A stretch of 64,000 bases of DNA. Source: Phycisphaerales bacterium. Its GTDB lineage: Bacteria > Planctomycetota > Phycisphaerae > Phycisphaerales > UBA1924. The stretch lies in contig JAJDDO010000019.1 of the NCBI GenBank assembly GCA_029260265.1, forward strand, positions 186,001 to 250,000, given 5' to 3'. Position numbers and translations under genes: made by a program. How positions within the stretch are numbered: the stretch's first letter is position 1; each line of letters starts with the position of its first letter. The notes below the pieces were generated by a model. The model did not search any database and was not told the origin of the DNA. It saw nothing but the letters and a program-made list of their open reading frames with translations. Shown one piece after another: positions 7,206 through 15,897 of the stretch.

Positions 7206-8390
7206 ATGCCCATCCAAAAAGACCACATCCGCGAAGCGCTCAGCACTGTTCTTCTCCCGACCGGCGAGGACCTTGTTTCCGCCGACGCGGTGCTCAACAT
7301 CGCCGTCTGCGACGAGCACGCCTCGGTCCGCATCTCGATGACCAACGACGCCCACACGCCCCAGCCTCCCAAGGAAACACTGACCAAGCTTGGTGCCGTC
7401 ATCGACTCGGCCGTCCGCGCCCAAGCAAAAGAAGTCGGCATCGACAACCTCACCCTCATCATCGACTTTGTCGACCACGCGGGGCAGGTCCTCATGAAAC
7501 TCAACAGCAACCACAAAGCCGCCCCCGAGCAAACAAAGACCCCCGGCGCACCCAACGCCCAGAACGCCGCCACCGGCGTGCCCGGTGTCAAGCACATCAT
7601 CGCCGTCGGCGCAGGCAAGGGTGGCGTGGGCAAATCCACCGTTGCCGTCAACCTCGCCATCGGGCTCGCCCGCAAGGGGCACAGCGTCGGAATCCTCGAC
7701 GGCGATATCTACGGCCCCTCGCTGCCCACCATGCTCGGGCTCGCGAACCTCGACCAGGTCGTCATCGAATCCAACATGATGCCCTTCCTTGTTCACGACA
7801 TCAAAGCCATCACGATGGGCAAGCTCGTCGAAACAGACAAGCCCCTCATCTGGCGCGGCCCGATGGCGCACGGCGCATTCCACCAACTCATCGAACGCAC
7901 ACAATGGGGCGAGCTTGATTACCTCATCATCGACCTCCCCCCGGGCACCGGCGATGTCCCGCTGACCCTTGCCCAGACGGTCCAACTCGCCGGCGCGGTG
8001 GTCGTCTGCACGCCTCAGCGTGTCGCCCAAGACGATGCGGTCCGCGCTGTCAACATGTTCAAGTCCCTCGGAGTCGAGACCCTCGGCGTTGTCGAAAACA
8101 TGTCCTACTTCATCGGCGATGACGGCAAAGAATACGATATCTTCGGACGAGGCGGGGCCCAACACATGGCCCAGAGACTCAACCTCCCATTCCTCGGCGC
8201 CATCCCCATCACCATGGCGCTACGCGAAAACTCCGACAACGGCACACCCTCCAACAACTTTGACTCAGCAACCGCCGGCGGCGACCAGCTCCCCGCGGCC
8301 CTCGAAGCAATGACCAACCAAATCATCGCCCAGGTGACCTTGGCCACCATGCAGCAAGGACAAACCAAGCCCACGCTGACCATTAGTTAA
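7206..8390 (+). CDS. apbC: Mrp/ApbC (NBP35-like) Fe-S cluster carrier ATPase
   Basis: P-loop ATPase that holds and delivers [4Fe-4S] clusters. It has an N-terminal MIP18/DUF59-like domain (about residues 1-95), a low-complexity linker rich in A, P and T, then the deviant Walker A GKGGVGKST, the A' motif ILDGDIYGPSLP and Walker B DYLIIDLPPGTGD. The CxxC normally found after NMSYF is missing: the segment reads NMSYFIGDDGKEYDIFG. Some bacterial members also lack it. The start is uncertain: 7206 (MPIQKDHIREAL) aligns with the family N-terminus, whereas an in-frame ATG at 7134 would add 24 residues; neither has a clear ribosome-binding site. 394 residues from 7206. Confidence 0.88.
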   Translation: MPIQKDHIREALSTVLLPTGEDLVSADAVLNIAVCDEHASVRISMTNDAHTPQPPKETLTKLGAVIDSAVRAQAKEVGIDNLTLIIDFVDHAGQVLMKLNSNHKAAPEQTKTPGAPNAQNAATGVPGVKHIIAVGAGKGGVGKSTVAVNLAIGLARKGHSVGILDGDIYGPSLPTMLGLANLDQVVIESNMMPFLVHDIKAITMGKLVETDKPLIWRGPMAHGAFHQLIERTQWGELDYLIIDLPPGTGDVPLTLAQTVQLAGAVVVCTPQRVAQDDAVRAVNMFKSLGVETLGVVENMSYFIGDDGKEYDIFGRGGAQHMAQRLNLPFLGAIPITMALRENSDNGTPSNNFDSATAGGDQLPAALEAMTNQIIAQVTLATMQQGQTKPTLTIS

Positions 8391-8494
8391 TACCAAACAT
8401 TTTCCGCACACACCTTGCGTTGACCCGCTCACTCTGATACACTCAGCAGCCCGCCAACGCGGGAGACCACCCAAACCCAGATACGGAGAACACC

Positions 8495-8911
8495 ATGACC
8501 ACCACCACCCCACTCGAAACCATCGCCCAGATCGCCAATGACCTTGTCGAGCACTGCAAGGCAGATATCCCCGCCGACCAGTTTGTGGCCCATGATGCCA
8601 AAATCTGGGATAAGCACTTCGCAGAATCATGGACCTCCATCGAAGGCGACGGCAAGACCTACACCGGACGCGAGGCCGTCGTCGCGAAGTACAACGAATG
8701 GGCCTCAGGCGTCACCATGCACGGGTGCGAGGTCACCGGACCATTTGTCGGACCAAACGGGTTCTCCGTCATCTTTGATCTCGATATGGAATCAAAGGAC
8801 GGCAGCTTCCCACGCATGAACATGCGCGAGGTCGCCAACTACACCGTCGAAAACGGCAAGGTCACCCAAGAAGAGTTCCGCTTCCCGCCCATGCCCGCCG
8901 GCGGCTGCTGA
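8495..8911 (+). CDS. NTF2/SnoaL-like small protein
   Basis: 138 residues with the pattern of the SnoaL/NTF2-like cone fold: an N-terminal helix, an aromatic-rich turn (KIWDKHFAESWTSIEG), a GREAVVAKY helix, then beta strands ending in FRFPPMPAGGC. Such proteins are enzymes or ligand-binding domains of very varied function, so no activity is claimed. GGAGA 7 bases ahead supports the start. Its TGA abuts the TGA of the convergent PEP-CTERM gene with no intervening base (8911/8912). Confidence 0.75.
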   Translation: MTTTTPLETIAQIANDLVEHCKADIPADQFVAHDAKIWDKHFAESWTSIEGDGKTYTGREAVVAKYNEWASGVTMHGCEVTGPFVGPNGFSVIFDLDMESKDGSFPRMNMREVANYTVENGKVTQEEFRFPPMPAGGC

Positions 8912-9769
8912 TCACCTCCGCCGACGCGATCCCGCGAGCAGTGCAAACCCACCCAAGACCGCCGAAACCCCCGGCGCGGGTACCCGCGACGCGGTGATCA
9001 CATGAACAAACTGTTCCTGTGCGCCCGGTTGGCGTCGGGTCTGTGTGAGAAAGGTCGCCGAGAACGCATCCGCACCCGTCATCCGGAAATCACCAAGCAG
9101 GTTCATGGTCAGGCTTGATTCGCTGCCCGCGAATGATCCAAACTCACCGCCAAGCCCGCCACCGGGGAGCACCACGCGGAATCCGGCGTGATCCGACTCC
9201 TCAAAGACGCCCTGAAAACTCGTCCCGTCGGCGTAGGTGAGCATGAGCAGATCCCCATCAACCGTCGTACCGGCCGTGGTCATCTGCGTACCGACAACCT
9301 CGCCGGTCTGCGCGTTGAGTTCTTGTATCTCAATGTTCCATTGCCCATTGACCGACGAAGCGCCGTTCACCCTTGAATCGATCTGTGTGATGAACCCCGC
9401 GTCCGTTCCCGGTGCACGCCTCAGCGTCGAGTGGTAGGTTCCGCCCTGATACTGCAGCGTCATCGTTGCATCGTCCTGCGAACTGAACACCCCGGCGCCG
9501 GACTGCAACGCCGTCGTGTCCCAGGTAATCTGCCCGCCGCCGAGGATCTCACCTTGATACGGCGCGATCCCGCGTATGTCCGAGAACTGATAACGATCCT
9601 CCCCGTCGAGTGCACGGATATCAATCCACTCGATCGCCGAGAACGGCCCGGTGTACGAATGAAAGTACACCCCCCGCGGATCAATCACCCCGGCGTCCGC
9701 CCCCGCAAACACCCCGAAAACCGCACAAACAAGCCCGCATGCTACCGATTTCTCTCTCAAACGAATCAT
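8912..9769 (-). CDS. PEP-CTERM-like secreted protein
   Basis: 285 residues. The N-terminal signal peptide (MIRLREKSVACGLVCAVFG...) is followed by a beta-rich body. The C-terminus carries a sorting tail: PAPG, a hydrophobic stretch (VSAVLGGFALLAG) and SRRRR at the very end. This matches the PEP-CTERM class handled by an exosortase-type system, with PAPG in place of PEP. No enzymatic motif is recognised. ATG 9769 follows GAGGAGG. It diverges from the AraC-type regulator at 9870 with 100 bases between starts, so that regulator might control it; this is inference. Confidence 0.85.
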   Translation of the reverse strand: MIRLREKSVACGLVCAVFGVFAGADAGVIDPRGVYFHSYTGPFSAIEWIDIRALDGEDRYQFSDIRGIAPYQGEILGGGQITWDTTALQSGAGVFSSQDDATMTLQYQGGTYHSTLRRAPGTDAGFITQIDSRVNGASSVNGQWNIEIQELNAQTGEVVGTQMTTAGTTVDGDLLMLTYADGTSFQGVFEESDHAGFRVVLPGGGLGGEFGSFAGSESSLTMNLLGDFRMTGADAFSATFLTQTRRQPGAQEQFVHVITASRVPAPGVSAVLGGFALLAGSRRRR

Positions 9770-9869
9770 CACAAATCCTCCTCGTGTTTCCGATCTTGAA
9801 CTCAACGATGCAGACTACCCCCGCCCCTCGTCGGATGCTTTCAATCTCTTGCGCGCTCAAATACAAAGT

Positions 9870-10868
9870 ATGAAACCAACCTTCCTCCGCTGCGTATCAC
9901 TCAACGCGATGAAGAGCAAACTGCAATACCGGACAGAAGGGTGCATCACCACCGCCAGCACTTCTCTGCTCCGTTTGGGCACCGAGACACGCCCCACCCA
10001 TGCTGAAGGCTGGTCCGGCGAGCAAATCACCGGATCCCAACCCGCCCTGGCTTTTTCGCTGCTCCCGGTGCATGTCGCGTTCGCAAACGACGCCCCCGTT
10101 GTTCTCTCCCCCGCGACGGTCGCCATGCCATCAACCGAGCTGCACTATGATCGCGCACCGGCATCGCCACGCGGGCAACGCACTGTTTTTCTCTGCATCT
10201 CTAAGGATGTTCTCTGTCAGTCCATCGCCCGGCGCGACCCCGCTGCGATCGACCGCCCCGACAACCCGTACCCAGAACGCCACGCCCCCGCATGTCCACG
10301 CGCCAGCGCCATGGCGAGGCAACTCGAACGCCTGGTCTTTCACACCAGCCTGCCCAGCGATCCGCTCTTCGTCGAAGAATACGCGATGCACATTATCAAC
10401 CGCTCAATCGATACCGTGTACGATTCCATCTTGCCGACGAGGCGAGTACCAAGGTCTGAGCCCACCCGGCGTACGCAAAGAAACAGCATCAACCGGGTCA
10501 CCGCCCTGCTGTGCGCCGATCCGAGCCATCCCTGGTCACTGAACGAGTTGGCCGATCATGTCGAGCTCTCACCCGGGTACCTCTGCCGCATTTTTCACGC
10601 CCACACCGGGCACACCATCACGCGGTACCGCACAATCATCCGCGTCATGCACGCCCTCGAGCGCCTCGCCGACGAACGCGGCAACCTCACCCAGCTCGCG
10701 CTCGCCTGCGGCTTCAGCTCACACGCCCACATGACAAGTATTTTTACCAAACTCTTAGGTGCAACCCCGTCAGCGCTCGCCCGATCAACCCCACGCGGCA
10801 TCACCGAATCACTCCGCCGTCTCAATCGACTTACCCAAAACCTCAACGGGCAACAACGCCGCTTATGA
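9870..10868 (+). CDS. AraC-family transcriptional regulator
   Basis: 333 residues with a C-terminal double helix-turn-helix (about residues 210-310). The first helix-turn-helix is in SLNELADHVELSPGYLCRIF and the second in LTQLALACGFSSHAHMTSIF, ending at the usual TPS (GATPSALAR). The N-terminal half is poorly conserved and should be the sensing or dimerisation domain. ATG 9870 is the first in-frame ATG; a TTG at 9849 would add 7 residues, and the true start could lie further in. It diverges from a PEP-CTERM gene and overlaps the 3' end of convergent gmk by 6 bases. Confidence 0.85.
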   Translation: MKPTFLRCVSLNAMKSKLQYRTEGCITTASTSLLRLGTETRPTHAEGWSGEQITGSQPALAFSLLPVHVAFANDAPVVLSPATVAMPSTELHYDRAPASPRGQRTVFLCISKDVLCQSIARRDPAAIDRPDNPYPERHAPACPRASAMARQLERLVFHTSLPSDPLFVEEYAMHIINRSIDTVYDSILPTRRVPRSEPTRRTQRNSINRVTALLCADPSHPWSLNELADHVELSPGYLCRIFHAHTGHTITRYRTIIRVMHALERLADERGNLTQLALACGFSSHAHMTSIFTKLLGATPSALARSTPRGITESLRRLNRLTQNLNGQQRRL

Positions 10869-11501
10869 CCGATCAAGCCGCCTGGATGCACGCTGAACAC
10901 GAACCGCATCGAGCGCCTCGCGGATGGCGTTATCCAAATCTTCGTTGATGATGAACCGGTCGTACACGCTGCACGCATGCGCTGCCGCGATCTCATTCTT
11001 GGCTTCGGCGAATCGTTTATTGATCAGCTCATCGCTCTCACGATCGCGGTCTTTTAGCCGCCTCAAGAGTTCGTCCTCGCTTGGAGGCAGGATAAAAATC
11101 CCGAACGCATCGGGCATTTTTGCCTTGACTTGCTTGGCCCCCTCAACATCGATCTCAAGAATCACCAGCCGCCCGCGTGCGAGCTGTTCATTCACCCACC
11201 GCCTGCGTGTCCCGTATCGCTTGCCGAACACATCGGCCCATTCCAAGAACGAATCCGTATCAATCATCTCGTCAAACTCTTCGCGGTCGATAAAGTGGTA
11301 ATCAACACCCTCAACATCCGCATCGGTCTTCGCGCGTGTGGTGCACGACACCGAAAAAACCGAATCCGCGATCGAGCGCTCTACCCCTCGCGTAATCGTG
11401 GTTTTTCCCACGCCGCTGGGTCCAGAGATCATCAACAACAGCCCGTCATCAGTGTCTGTTGGCAGCCTGTGATCCGCCGAGATGTATTCACCCTCATCCA
11501 T
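10863..11501 (-). CDS. gmk: guanylate kinase
   Basis: Phosphorylates GMP to GDP using ATP in nucleotide recycling. The 212 residues begin with the P-loop GPSGVGKTT (about residues 26-34), followed by SCTTRAKTDADVEGVDYHFI, which holds the GMP-binding residues, and DVFGKRYGT. The lid and C-terminal helices follow. ATG 11501 is supported by TATTGT ending 6 bases upstream; an upstream continuation of the frame to 11621 would run through a terminator. Length matches the family. It overlaps the 3' end of the convergent AraC gene by 6 bases. Confidence 0.95.
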   Translation of the reverse strand: MDEGEYISADHRLPTDTDDGLLLMISGPSGVGKTTITRGVERSIADSVFSVSCTTRAKTDADVEGVDYHFIDREEFDEMIDTDSFLEWADVFGKRYGTRRRWVNEQLARGRLVILEIDVEGAKQVKAKMPDAFGIFILPPSEDELLRRLKDRDRESDELINKRFAEAKNEIAAAHACSVYDRFIINEDLDNAIREALDAVRVQRASRRLDRS

Positions 11502-11507
11502 GCCAAC

Positions 11508-11513
11508 ACAATA
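11508..11513 (-). promoter_or_regulatory. -10 box TATTGT, leaderless geometry for gmk
   Basis: On the minus strand TATTGT is followed by 6 bases and the ATG at 11501. It lies just downstream of the terminator of the PEP-CTERM operon, so gmk is its own transcription unit. Confidence 0.55.
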
Positions 11514-11536
11514 GACCAGCAACACACATCGCGCAG

Positions 11537-11565
11537 AAAAAACCCGGCGGGCAATCCCGCCGGGT
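11537..11565 (-). terminator. rho-independent terminator of the pseudopilin/PEP-CTERM operon
   Basis: ACCCGGCGGG (11542-11551), loop CAAT, CCCGCCGGGT (11556-11565): a perfect 10-base stem. On the minus strand it is followed by a run of six T. It lies 18 bases after the stop of the 11584-12243 gene. Confidence 0.93.
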
Positions 11566-11583
11566 GAGTGCTTCATACACGCG

Positions 11584-12243
11584 CTACCTGCGCCGTCGAT
11601 GCCCAACAGATACAAGCACACCTATCACCGCCGCCGTGCCCGGCGTTGGGACCGGGCTGCTCGTCCATATCCTGCTCTCGCCTACCCCGTGAATCCGGTG
11701 CCGGGGCGCATGATACTGGAAGTTGAGCTCAATAGCCCCAGACAGATAACCATCGAGCGGGTTGCCGAACTGATCGCCAACGAACACTTCATATTCAACA
11801 GCATGATGCCCCCGCACCCGTGTTGAATACCAGTTATGCGTCATGGTTCCGTCCCATTGCCAGACATCGCTCGACCCATCGGTTCCCAGGATCGGATCAA
11901 ATCCGGATTCGCTGAACACATCAAGATACGGCGAAGAGTTCGTCCGGTGCACATAGATCCCCGCAGCCGATGGCAGCGAGATAAAACCATTTGTTACCCA
12001 TCCAAACTGGGAGTTGTACCCGGTGTTGTTGAGCACAGACGCCGCCCCGCCGTAGGATTCGCTGTGGTCTTGCAACTCAACCGTTGACATGTTCGGGGAT
12101 TCAAATGTCAGGTAGATTTGATTCTGATGAAGGGTCACCAGAAGATGACTCATCCCCCCGCCCATCTGCGGGACCGAGCCCAAGGCCGATCCGGCAAACA
12201 CTCCGAGCATCAGTAAACCACTTGCAGTCATGCGGTTTTTCAT
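11584..12243 (-). CDS. PEP-CTERM-like secreted protein, second of a tandem pair
   Basis: 219 residues: signal peptide (MKNRMTASGLLMLGVFAGSALG), beta-rich body, and a C-terminal tail PVPTPG + hydrophobic segment + GHRRRR. It shares the segment MTHNWYS...VFVGDQFG with the protein encoded immediately upstream (12240-12878), so the two are tandem paralogues of about the same size. Start and preceding stop overlap by 4 bases (12240-12243), indicating translational coupling. The region between VGDQFG and the tail (YHAPRHRIHGVGESRIW) is longer and more basic than in its partner. No enzyme motif is seen. Probably a structural or surface protein. Confidence 0.85.
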   Translation of the reverse strand: MKNRMTASGLLMLGVFAGSALGSVPQMGGGMSHLLVTLHQNQIYLTFESPNMSTVELQDHSESYGGAASVLNNTGYNSQFGWVTNGFISLPSAAGIYVHRTNSSPYLDVFSESGFDPILGTDGSSDVWQWDGTMTHNWYSTRVRGHHAVEYEVFVGDQFGNPLDGYLSGAIELNFQYHAPRHRIHGVGESRIWTSSPVPTPGTAAVIGVLVSVGHRRRR

Positions 12244-12878
12244 GATTCACCCCGCTTACGCCGCATCCCCGCAAGCCCGGCGAAACCAAACAACGCAGCG
12301 CCGCCAGGGGTCGGCACCGCGTCGAAGTACAGCGTCACCGATGCCTCGCCAAAGCCCGCCACCGCGTCGCCGAACTGGTCGCCGACAAAGATCCGGTAGC
12401 TTGCCTCATACTCACCGAGCACCGACGCGCTGTACCAGTTGTGCGTCATCATCCCCGACCACTGCCAGGCATCATCCGAGCCGGCGGTTCCAAAGATCGC
12501 ATCGTATGTGTGATTCTCACGCATCATCCGCATCCCGCCCTCGTAGGCATCCAACCCGAGAGTTGAGCCCACCCGCTCAATCCAGATCCCGTTGCCGGCG
12601 CCGGGGTCAATAAACCCGTCAGCGACCCACCCGTACTGATCCGAGTAATAGGTATCCGTCAGCACACCGGCGCCGCCGGAATACTCTTCGCCCGCGAACC
12701 GGTTCAACTCGATCCGATTGCTCGCATTGGTGTTGGCGTGCGCATGCAAATCCGTCCCGTCCATCGAGATACTCACATGCTCCATCGGCCAGTTCTGGCT
12801 GTTGGGCCAGACACCCCCGCCCATTGCGGCCGAGCCAATAATCATCAGGGCACTCATTGATATCATGGTATTTTTCAT
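12240..12878 (-). CDS. PEP-CTERM-like secreted protein, first of a tandem pair
   Basis: 212 residues: signal peptide (MKNTMISMSALMIIGSAAMGG), body with the MTHNWYSASV...IFVGDQFG segment shared with its downstream paralogue, then VPTPGGAALFGFAGLAGMRRKRGES as sorting tail (PTPG, hydrophobic segment, basic end). ATG 12878 follows GGAAG. The longer open frame to 13112 overlaps the pseudopilin gene and is not coding. It sits 19 bases after the pseudopilin stop and overlaps the next gene, so all three form one operon ending at the 11537-11565 terminator. Confidence 0.87.
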   Translation of the reverse strand: MKNTMISMSALMIIGSAAMGGGVWPNSQNWPMEHVSISMDGTDLHAHANTNASNRIELNRFAGEEYSGGAGVLTDTYYSDQYGWVADGFIDPGAGNGIWIERVGSTLGLDAYEGGMRMMRENHTYDAIFGTAGSDDAWQWSGMMTHNWYSASVLGEYEASYRIFVGDQFGDAVAGFGEASVTLYFDAVPTPGGAALFGFAGLAGMRRKRGES

Positions 12879-12897
12879 TGTAAATCTGCTTCCATAT

Positions 12898-13653
12898 CTA
12901 TTGAGCCGTCGCGGGATTCCACGAATCGGTCTCGGTTTCTTCATGAAACACTTCTCTAAATGCACGCTCGGAGGCGTGCCCATCGAGGAACGCGTACGCC
13001 GCGCTGTCCCCGTGCCTTTCAATCGCAACACCCTCGCCGTCGGGCGTGTTGCGTGTTCGCCAAAAATGCGCCATGATGTGATCGAGCCCCGGTGAATCAG
13101 GCAGCTCGCCATACAGAACCGTGGCCGATGCCCTCGGCACCGAACTCACCTTCCTGTACACACGCGCCTTCTGCCCGCCCCACCGTTGCGGGTCGATCTC
13201 TTCACGCCGAAGCTCAAAGTACACATTCATCCCGTAGCTCAGGGCGACAAAGCCGAACGGCAAACCCTGCTGAAGCACCGGGCTCTCTCGCCGATCATGC
13301 GGGCAACGGTAATGCGTATTGGACGCATCCCACCACCCATCATCATCCCACGAATAGCTCGTGCCCTCAAACGGGCGATCGGTCAACGGCTCGTACATCA
13401 CCGCCGCCCAAGGCAACGACCCAAAGCCCGCAGAATGACCCGACCTGGGCAACTCCCCGTCCGAATCCTCCGCGTACATCAGCGTAACCATCGACAACGA
13501 GCGCATATTGGCCATGCACGCGACCGATCTGGCCGAGTCCCTCGCGCCGCCCAGAGATGGGAGCAATATCCCAATCAACAATGCGATGATCGAGACCACG
13601 ACCAGCAACTCGACGAGCGTAAAGCCACGCCCATCAGATAAATCTGCCTTCAT
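12898..13653 (-). CDS. type II secretion-like pseudopilin with H-X9-DG C-terminus
   Basis: 251 residues. A type IV pilin-like N-terminus, GFTLVELLVVVSIIALLIGI with the conserved Glu at +5 after the cleavage Gly, is followed by SARSVACMANMRSLS, typical of the planctomycete DUF1559-like/prepilin group. The C-terminal HGDSAAYAFLDG is the H-X9-DG signature of the same group. Expected to be processed by a prepilin peptidase and anchored in, or assembled from, the inner membrane. ATG 13653 is preferred over a TTG at 13692 because CGGAG lies about 9 bases upstream. First gene of the operon with the two PEP-CTERM paralogues, which may be its partners or cargo (inference). Confidence 0.9.
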   Translation of the reverse strand: MKADLSDGRGFTLVELLVVVSIIALLIGILLPSLGGARDSARSVACMANMRSLSMVTLMYAEDSDGELPRSGHSAGFGSLPWAAVMYEPLTDRPFEGTSYSWDDDGWWDASNTHYRCPHDRRESPVLQQGLPFGFVALSYGMNVYFELRREEIDPQRWGGQKARVYRKVSSVPRASATVLYGELPDSPGLDHIMAHFWRTRNTPDGEGVAIERHGDSAAYAFLDGHASERAFREVFHEETETDSWNPATAQ

Positions 13654-13726
13654 CTGTTCGACTCCGTACAGGCGCACGCAAATGCGCTTCAAGTGTGTTC
13701 ATCATCACGCAATCGGATTGAACAAC

Positions 13727-14161
13727 TCACACCCGCGGAGGAGGGGTCGGCACACCAATGTCCGGGCGGCTGCACATCGACCACCCGTCGGACCGTGCGG
13801 CCGGATTCTGATCGCACAGCACAACCTGCTTCTCTTTGTCCCCTGCGAACACAACAAGAAACGCCGCGACGACCATGGTGTCCGCAGCGTACCCGGCATC
13901 CGCCATCTTCTTCATGATCGGCGCACGCTTGGCGTGACGACTTACCGCCGATGATTCATCGCCGGTCTCGCACAACGGGCAATCAGGCTCCGCATCTGGA
14001 ATAGGCGTGCATGCACACATATCCAGCCCACACACGGACCACTCCGGGCGATCATCAAGCAACTCACCAATCATCCATCCCCACCCTGACCCCGATGCAA
14101 CGAATCCGACCGTAAAGATCCAGCATCCAATCAGCATCAAGATGGATTTGTTCTGCCTCAT
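13727..14161 (-). CDS. membrane-anchored Cys-rich hypothetical protein
   Basis: 144 residues. An N-terminal hydrophobic segment (ILMLIGCWIFTVGFVASGSG) would act as a signal anchor; the GC pair within it could be a lipobox but is not typical. After it come closely spaced cysteines (CGLDMCAC, then CPLCETG), a basic stretch (SRHAKRAPIMKK) and a second hydrophobic stretch (MVVAAFLVVFAG). The cysteines could bind metal or form disulfides. I do not recognise the family. The start lies 10 bases after the pyrB stop, so it is the last gene of the 15808-13727 operon. Confidence 0.65.
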   Translation of the reverse strand: MRQNKSILMLIGCWIFTVGFVASGSGWGWMIGELLDDRPEWSVCGLDMCACTPIPDAEPDCPLCETGDESSAVSRHAKRAPIMKKMADAGYAADTMVVAAFLVVFAGDKEKQVVLCDQNPAARSDGWSMCSRPDIGVPTPPPRV

Positions 14162-14171
14162 CAGAATTATT

Positions 14172-15098
14172 CTAGTCAGGCCGTGGATGCCCGGACAGTG
14201 CATGCTGAAGAACCGCCCTGCGAATCCGCACGCCCGCACTCACCTGGTCGCGGACTTTGGAAGCCCCGCCGTCCGCTGCAACACTGGCGATCTCCACCCC
14301 CCGGTTCATCGGTCCGGGGTGCATCACGATCGTGCCGGGCTGCATCATTCCAAGCCGCCGTTCAGAAAGTTGATAGCCCTCGGCGTACCGATCTTCAGAT
14401 TCGATCAGCGCCCCTGCCCCGCGTTCAAACTGCACCCGCAGCATCATCACCGCGTTGACCGAGCCGATCACTCCATCAAAGTCGCGCTCGATCGTACATC
14501 CCCGATCGGTGAATGAATCGGGCACCATTGGCTCAGGGCCCACGAGCACCACCTCCGCGCCCATCGCGGTCAGCAAATCAATATTCGAACCGGCAACCCG
14601 CGATGAGACGACATCACCCACGATCGCCACGCGAAGCGAGCCAAAATCCCAACGCCCAACCTGATCGAAGCACTCTCCGATCACCAACGCATCGCCGAGC
14701 GCCTGTGTCGGGTGATGCGATGTCCCCGAACCCGCGTTGATCAACGGGCATCGGATGCTCTGGGCGATTTTTTCCGCCGCGTCATCATCTTTCTGGCGTA
14801 TCACGATCGCATCGAACCCCATCGACTCGATCGTCCACACCGTATCCATCAGCGTCTCGCCCTTGCTCATCGACGAGCCAGATTCAACCAAATCTATCGA
14901 TGACGCCCCGATCAAGTCGGCTGCAAGTGAAAAGCTCACCCGTGTCCGCGTCGAATCTTCAAAGAACAGATTGGCAACTCGGCAGCCAGAAAACTCCTTC
15001 GTTGCCCGCACATCCGTGCTCGCCACATCGAGCAGCGCCCGGACCTGCTCAAGGTCCGCGCCCTTGACCGAGATGAGATCCCGTTTGCCCGTCCACAT
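14172..15098 (-). CDS. pyrB: aspartate carbamoyltransferase catalytic subunit
   Basis: Second step of de novo pyrimidine synthesis: carbamoyl phosphate + aspartate to carbamoyl aspartate. 308 residues with the carbamoyl-phosphate loop STRTR (49-53), HPTQALGD (about 131-138) and HPGPMNRG near the C-terminus, all diagnostic of the catalytic chain. No regulatory pyrI follows. It starts 2 bases after the stop of the upstream lipoprotein gene and is followed within 10 bases by a Cys-rich membrane protein, an unusual operon for pyrB. Confidence 0.95.
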   Translation of the reverse strand: MWTGKRDLISVKGADLEQVRALLDVASTDVRATKEFSGCRVANLFFEDSTRTRVSFSLAADLIGASSIDLVESGSSMSKGETLMDTVWTIESMGFDAIVIRQKDDDAAEKIAQSIRCPLINAGSGTSHHPTQALGDALVIGECFDQVGRWDFGSLRVAIVGDVVSSRVAGSNIDLLTAMGAEVVLVGPEPMVPDSFTDRGCTIERDFDGVIGSVNAVMMLRVQFERGAGALIESEDRYAEGYQLSERRLGMMQPGTIVMHPGPMNRGVEIASVAADGGASKVRDQVSAGVRIRRAVLQHALSGHPRPD

Positions 15099-15100
15099 GC

Positions 15101-15808
15101 TCAGCCCTCGTTGAGAGGCACTTCTCGGATCGAGCCCGGAGCATCGAAGCCTTCTTCAACAGCTTCTTCAACGCGCTCTTCGTCCGCCGGCTCTACCGCT
15201 GCCTTTGGCTCTGCGATCTCGACCCTGTCGCTGCTGTTGTTGCTTTGCGTGTCCTCGATCAGCATGTCGGCCTCATTCCATGGAACCGCCACCCCCGGCA
15301 CCTCAATGGTTCCCGGCGCCCAATACTGACCCCGCACCGCACGCCACGGGCGAACCCCGCCGTGCAACCAAACAGTGACCCCTCGATGCTCGAGGATTCC
15401 CTTGTGGTTCACCATCGGGAAAACGACATCAACCTTTGCTTCCGACGAACGGATCCAGACCCGCGCGATATGAAACATCCCGGCGGGATCTTGATCAACC
15501 GAGCCCGGCCACACCGCGCCGTCCGGAAGCCGAGCAAAGATCTTCATCGCATTCTCTTGGGTGATCCCGGCGGGCAAGTTGACCACATACCCATCACCAT
15601 CGTCCGGGCCATGATTGGTCAGCACCCATTCGAGCGCCTCGCCGGTCACATCGACGGCAGCAAAGTGATTCGGGCTTTGGAACGAAGGCGGGCTCTCTGG
15701 TCCATTCACATTCGTGTAGCTCACACACCCCGTGAGTGCCAAGATTGATGCCCCCGCCGCCAAAGCTGCAAAGGTCACGAGTACTCGGGAAACTTGTCTA
15801 TTTCGCAT
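15101..15808 (-). CDS. lipoprotein of unknown function
   Basis: 235 residues. N-terminal signal with lipobox LTGC, so probably lipid-anchored after cleavage before the Cys at about residue 28. The middle is beta-rich with aromatic residues (ARVWIRSSEAKVDVVFPMV, WLHGGVRPWRAVRGQYW). The C-terminal 50 residues are acidic and low complexity (AVEPADEERVEEAVEEG). ATG 15808 is set by GGGAGGA about 8 bases upstream. First gene of the operon with pyrB (2-base gap). Family not recognised. Confidence 0.8.
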   Translation of the reverse strand: MRNRQVSRVLVTFAALAAGASILALTGCVSYTNVNGPESPPSFQSPNHFAAVDVTGEALEWVLTNHGPDDGDGYVVNLPAGITQENAMKIFARLPDGAVWPGSVDQDPAGMFHIARVWIRSSEAKVDVVFPMVNHKGILEHRGVTVWLHGGVRPWRAVRGQYWAPGTIEVPGVAVPWNEADMLIEDTQSNNSSDRVEIAEPKAAVEPADEERVEEAVEEGFDAPGSIREVPLNEG

Positions 15809-15884
15809 CGAAGGATCCTCCCTCATCGGTGTCTATCCTGCCCATACTCTAAGCACCCCGTCGCCCTCACGCTTGCCAAACCCC

Positions 15885-15890
15885 TACCAT
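15885..15890 (+). promoter_or_regulatory. -10 box TACCAT ahead of ubiX
   Basis: TACCAT ends 7 bases before the ATG at 15898, with no Shine-Dalgarno sequence. The spacing is slightly longer than in the other leaderless candidates. Confidence 0.4.
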
Positions 15891-15897
15891 CCTCTCT

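Noticed and set aside
15281..15300. Near-palindrome ATTCCATGGAACC as a third parS site
   Set aside because: It lacks the TGTT/AACA arms and the 2-base spaced centre of the two real candidates, and lies far from parB.
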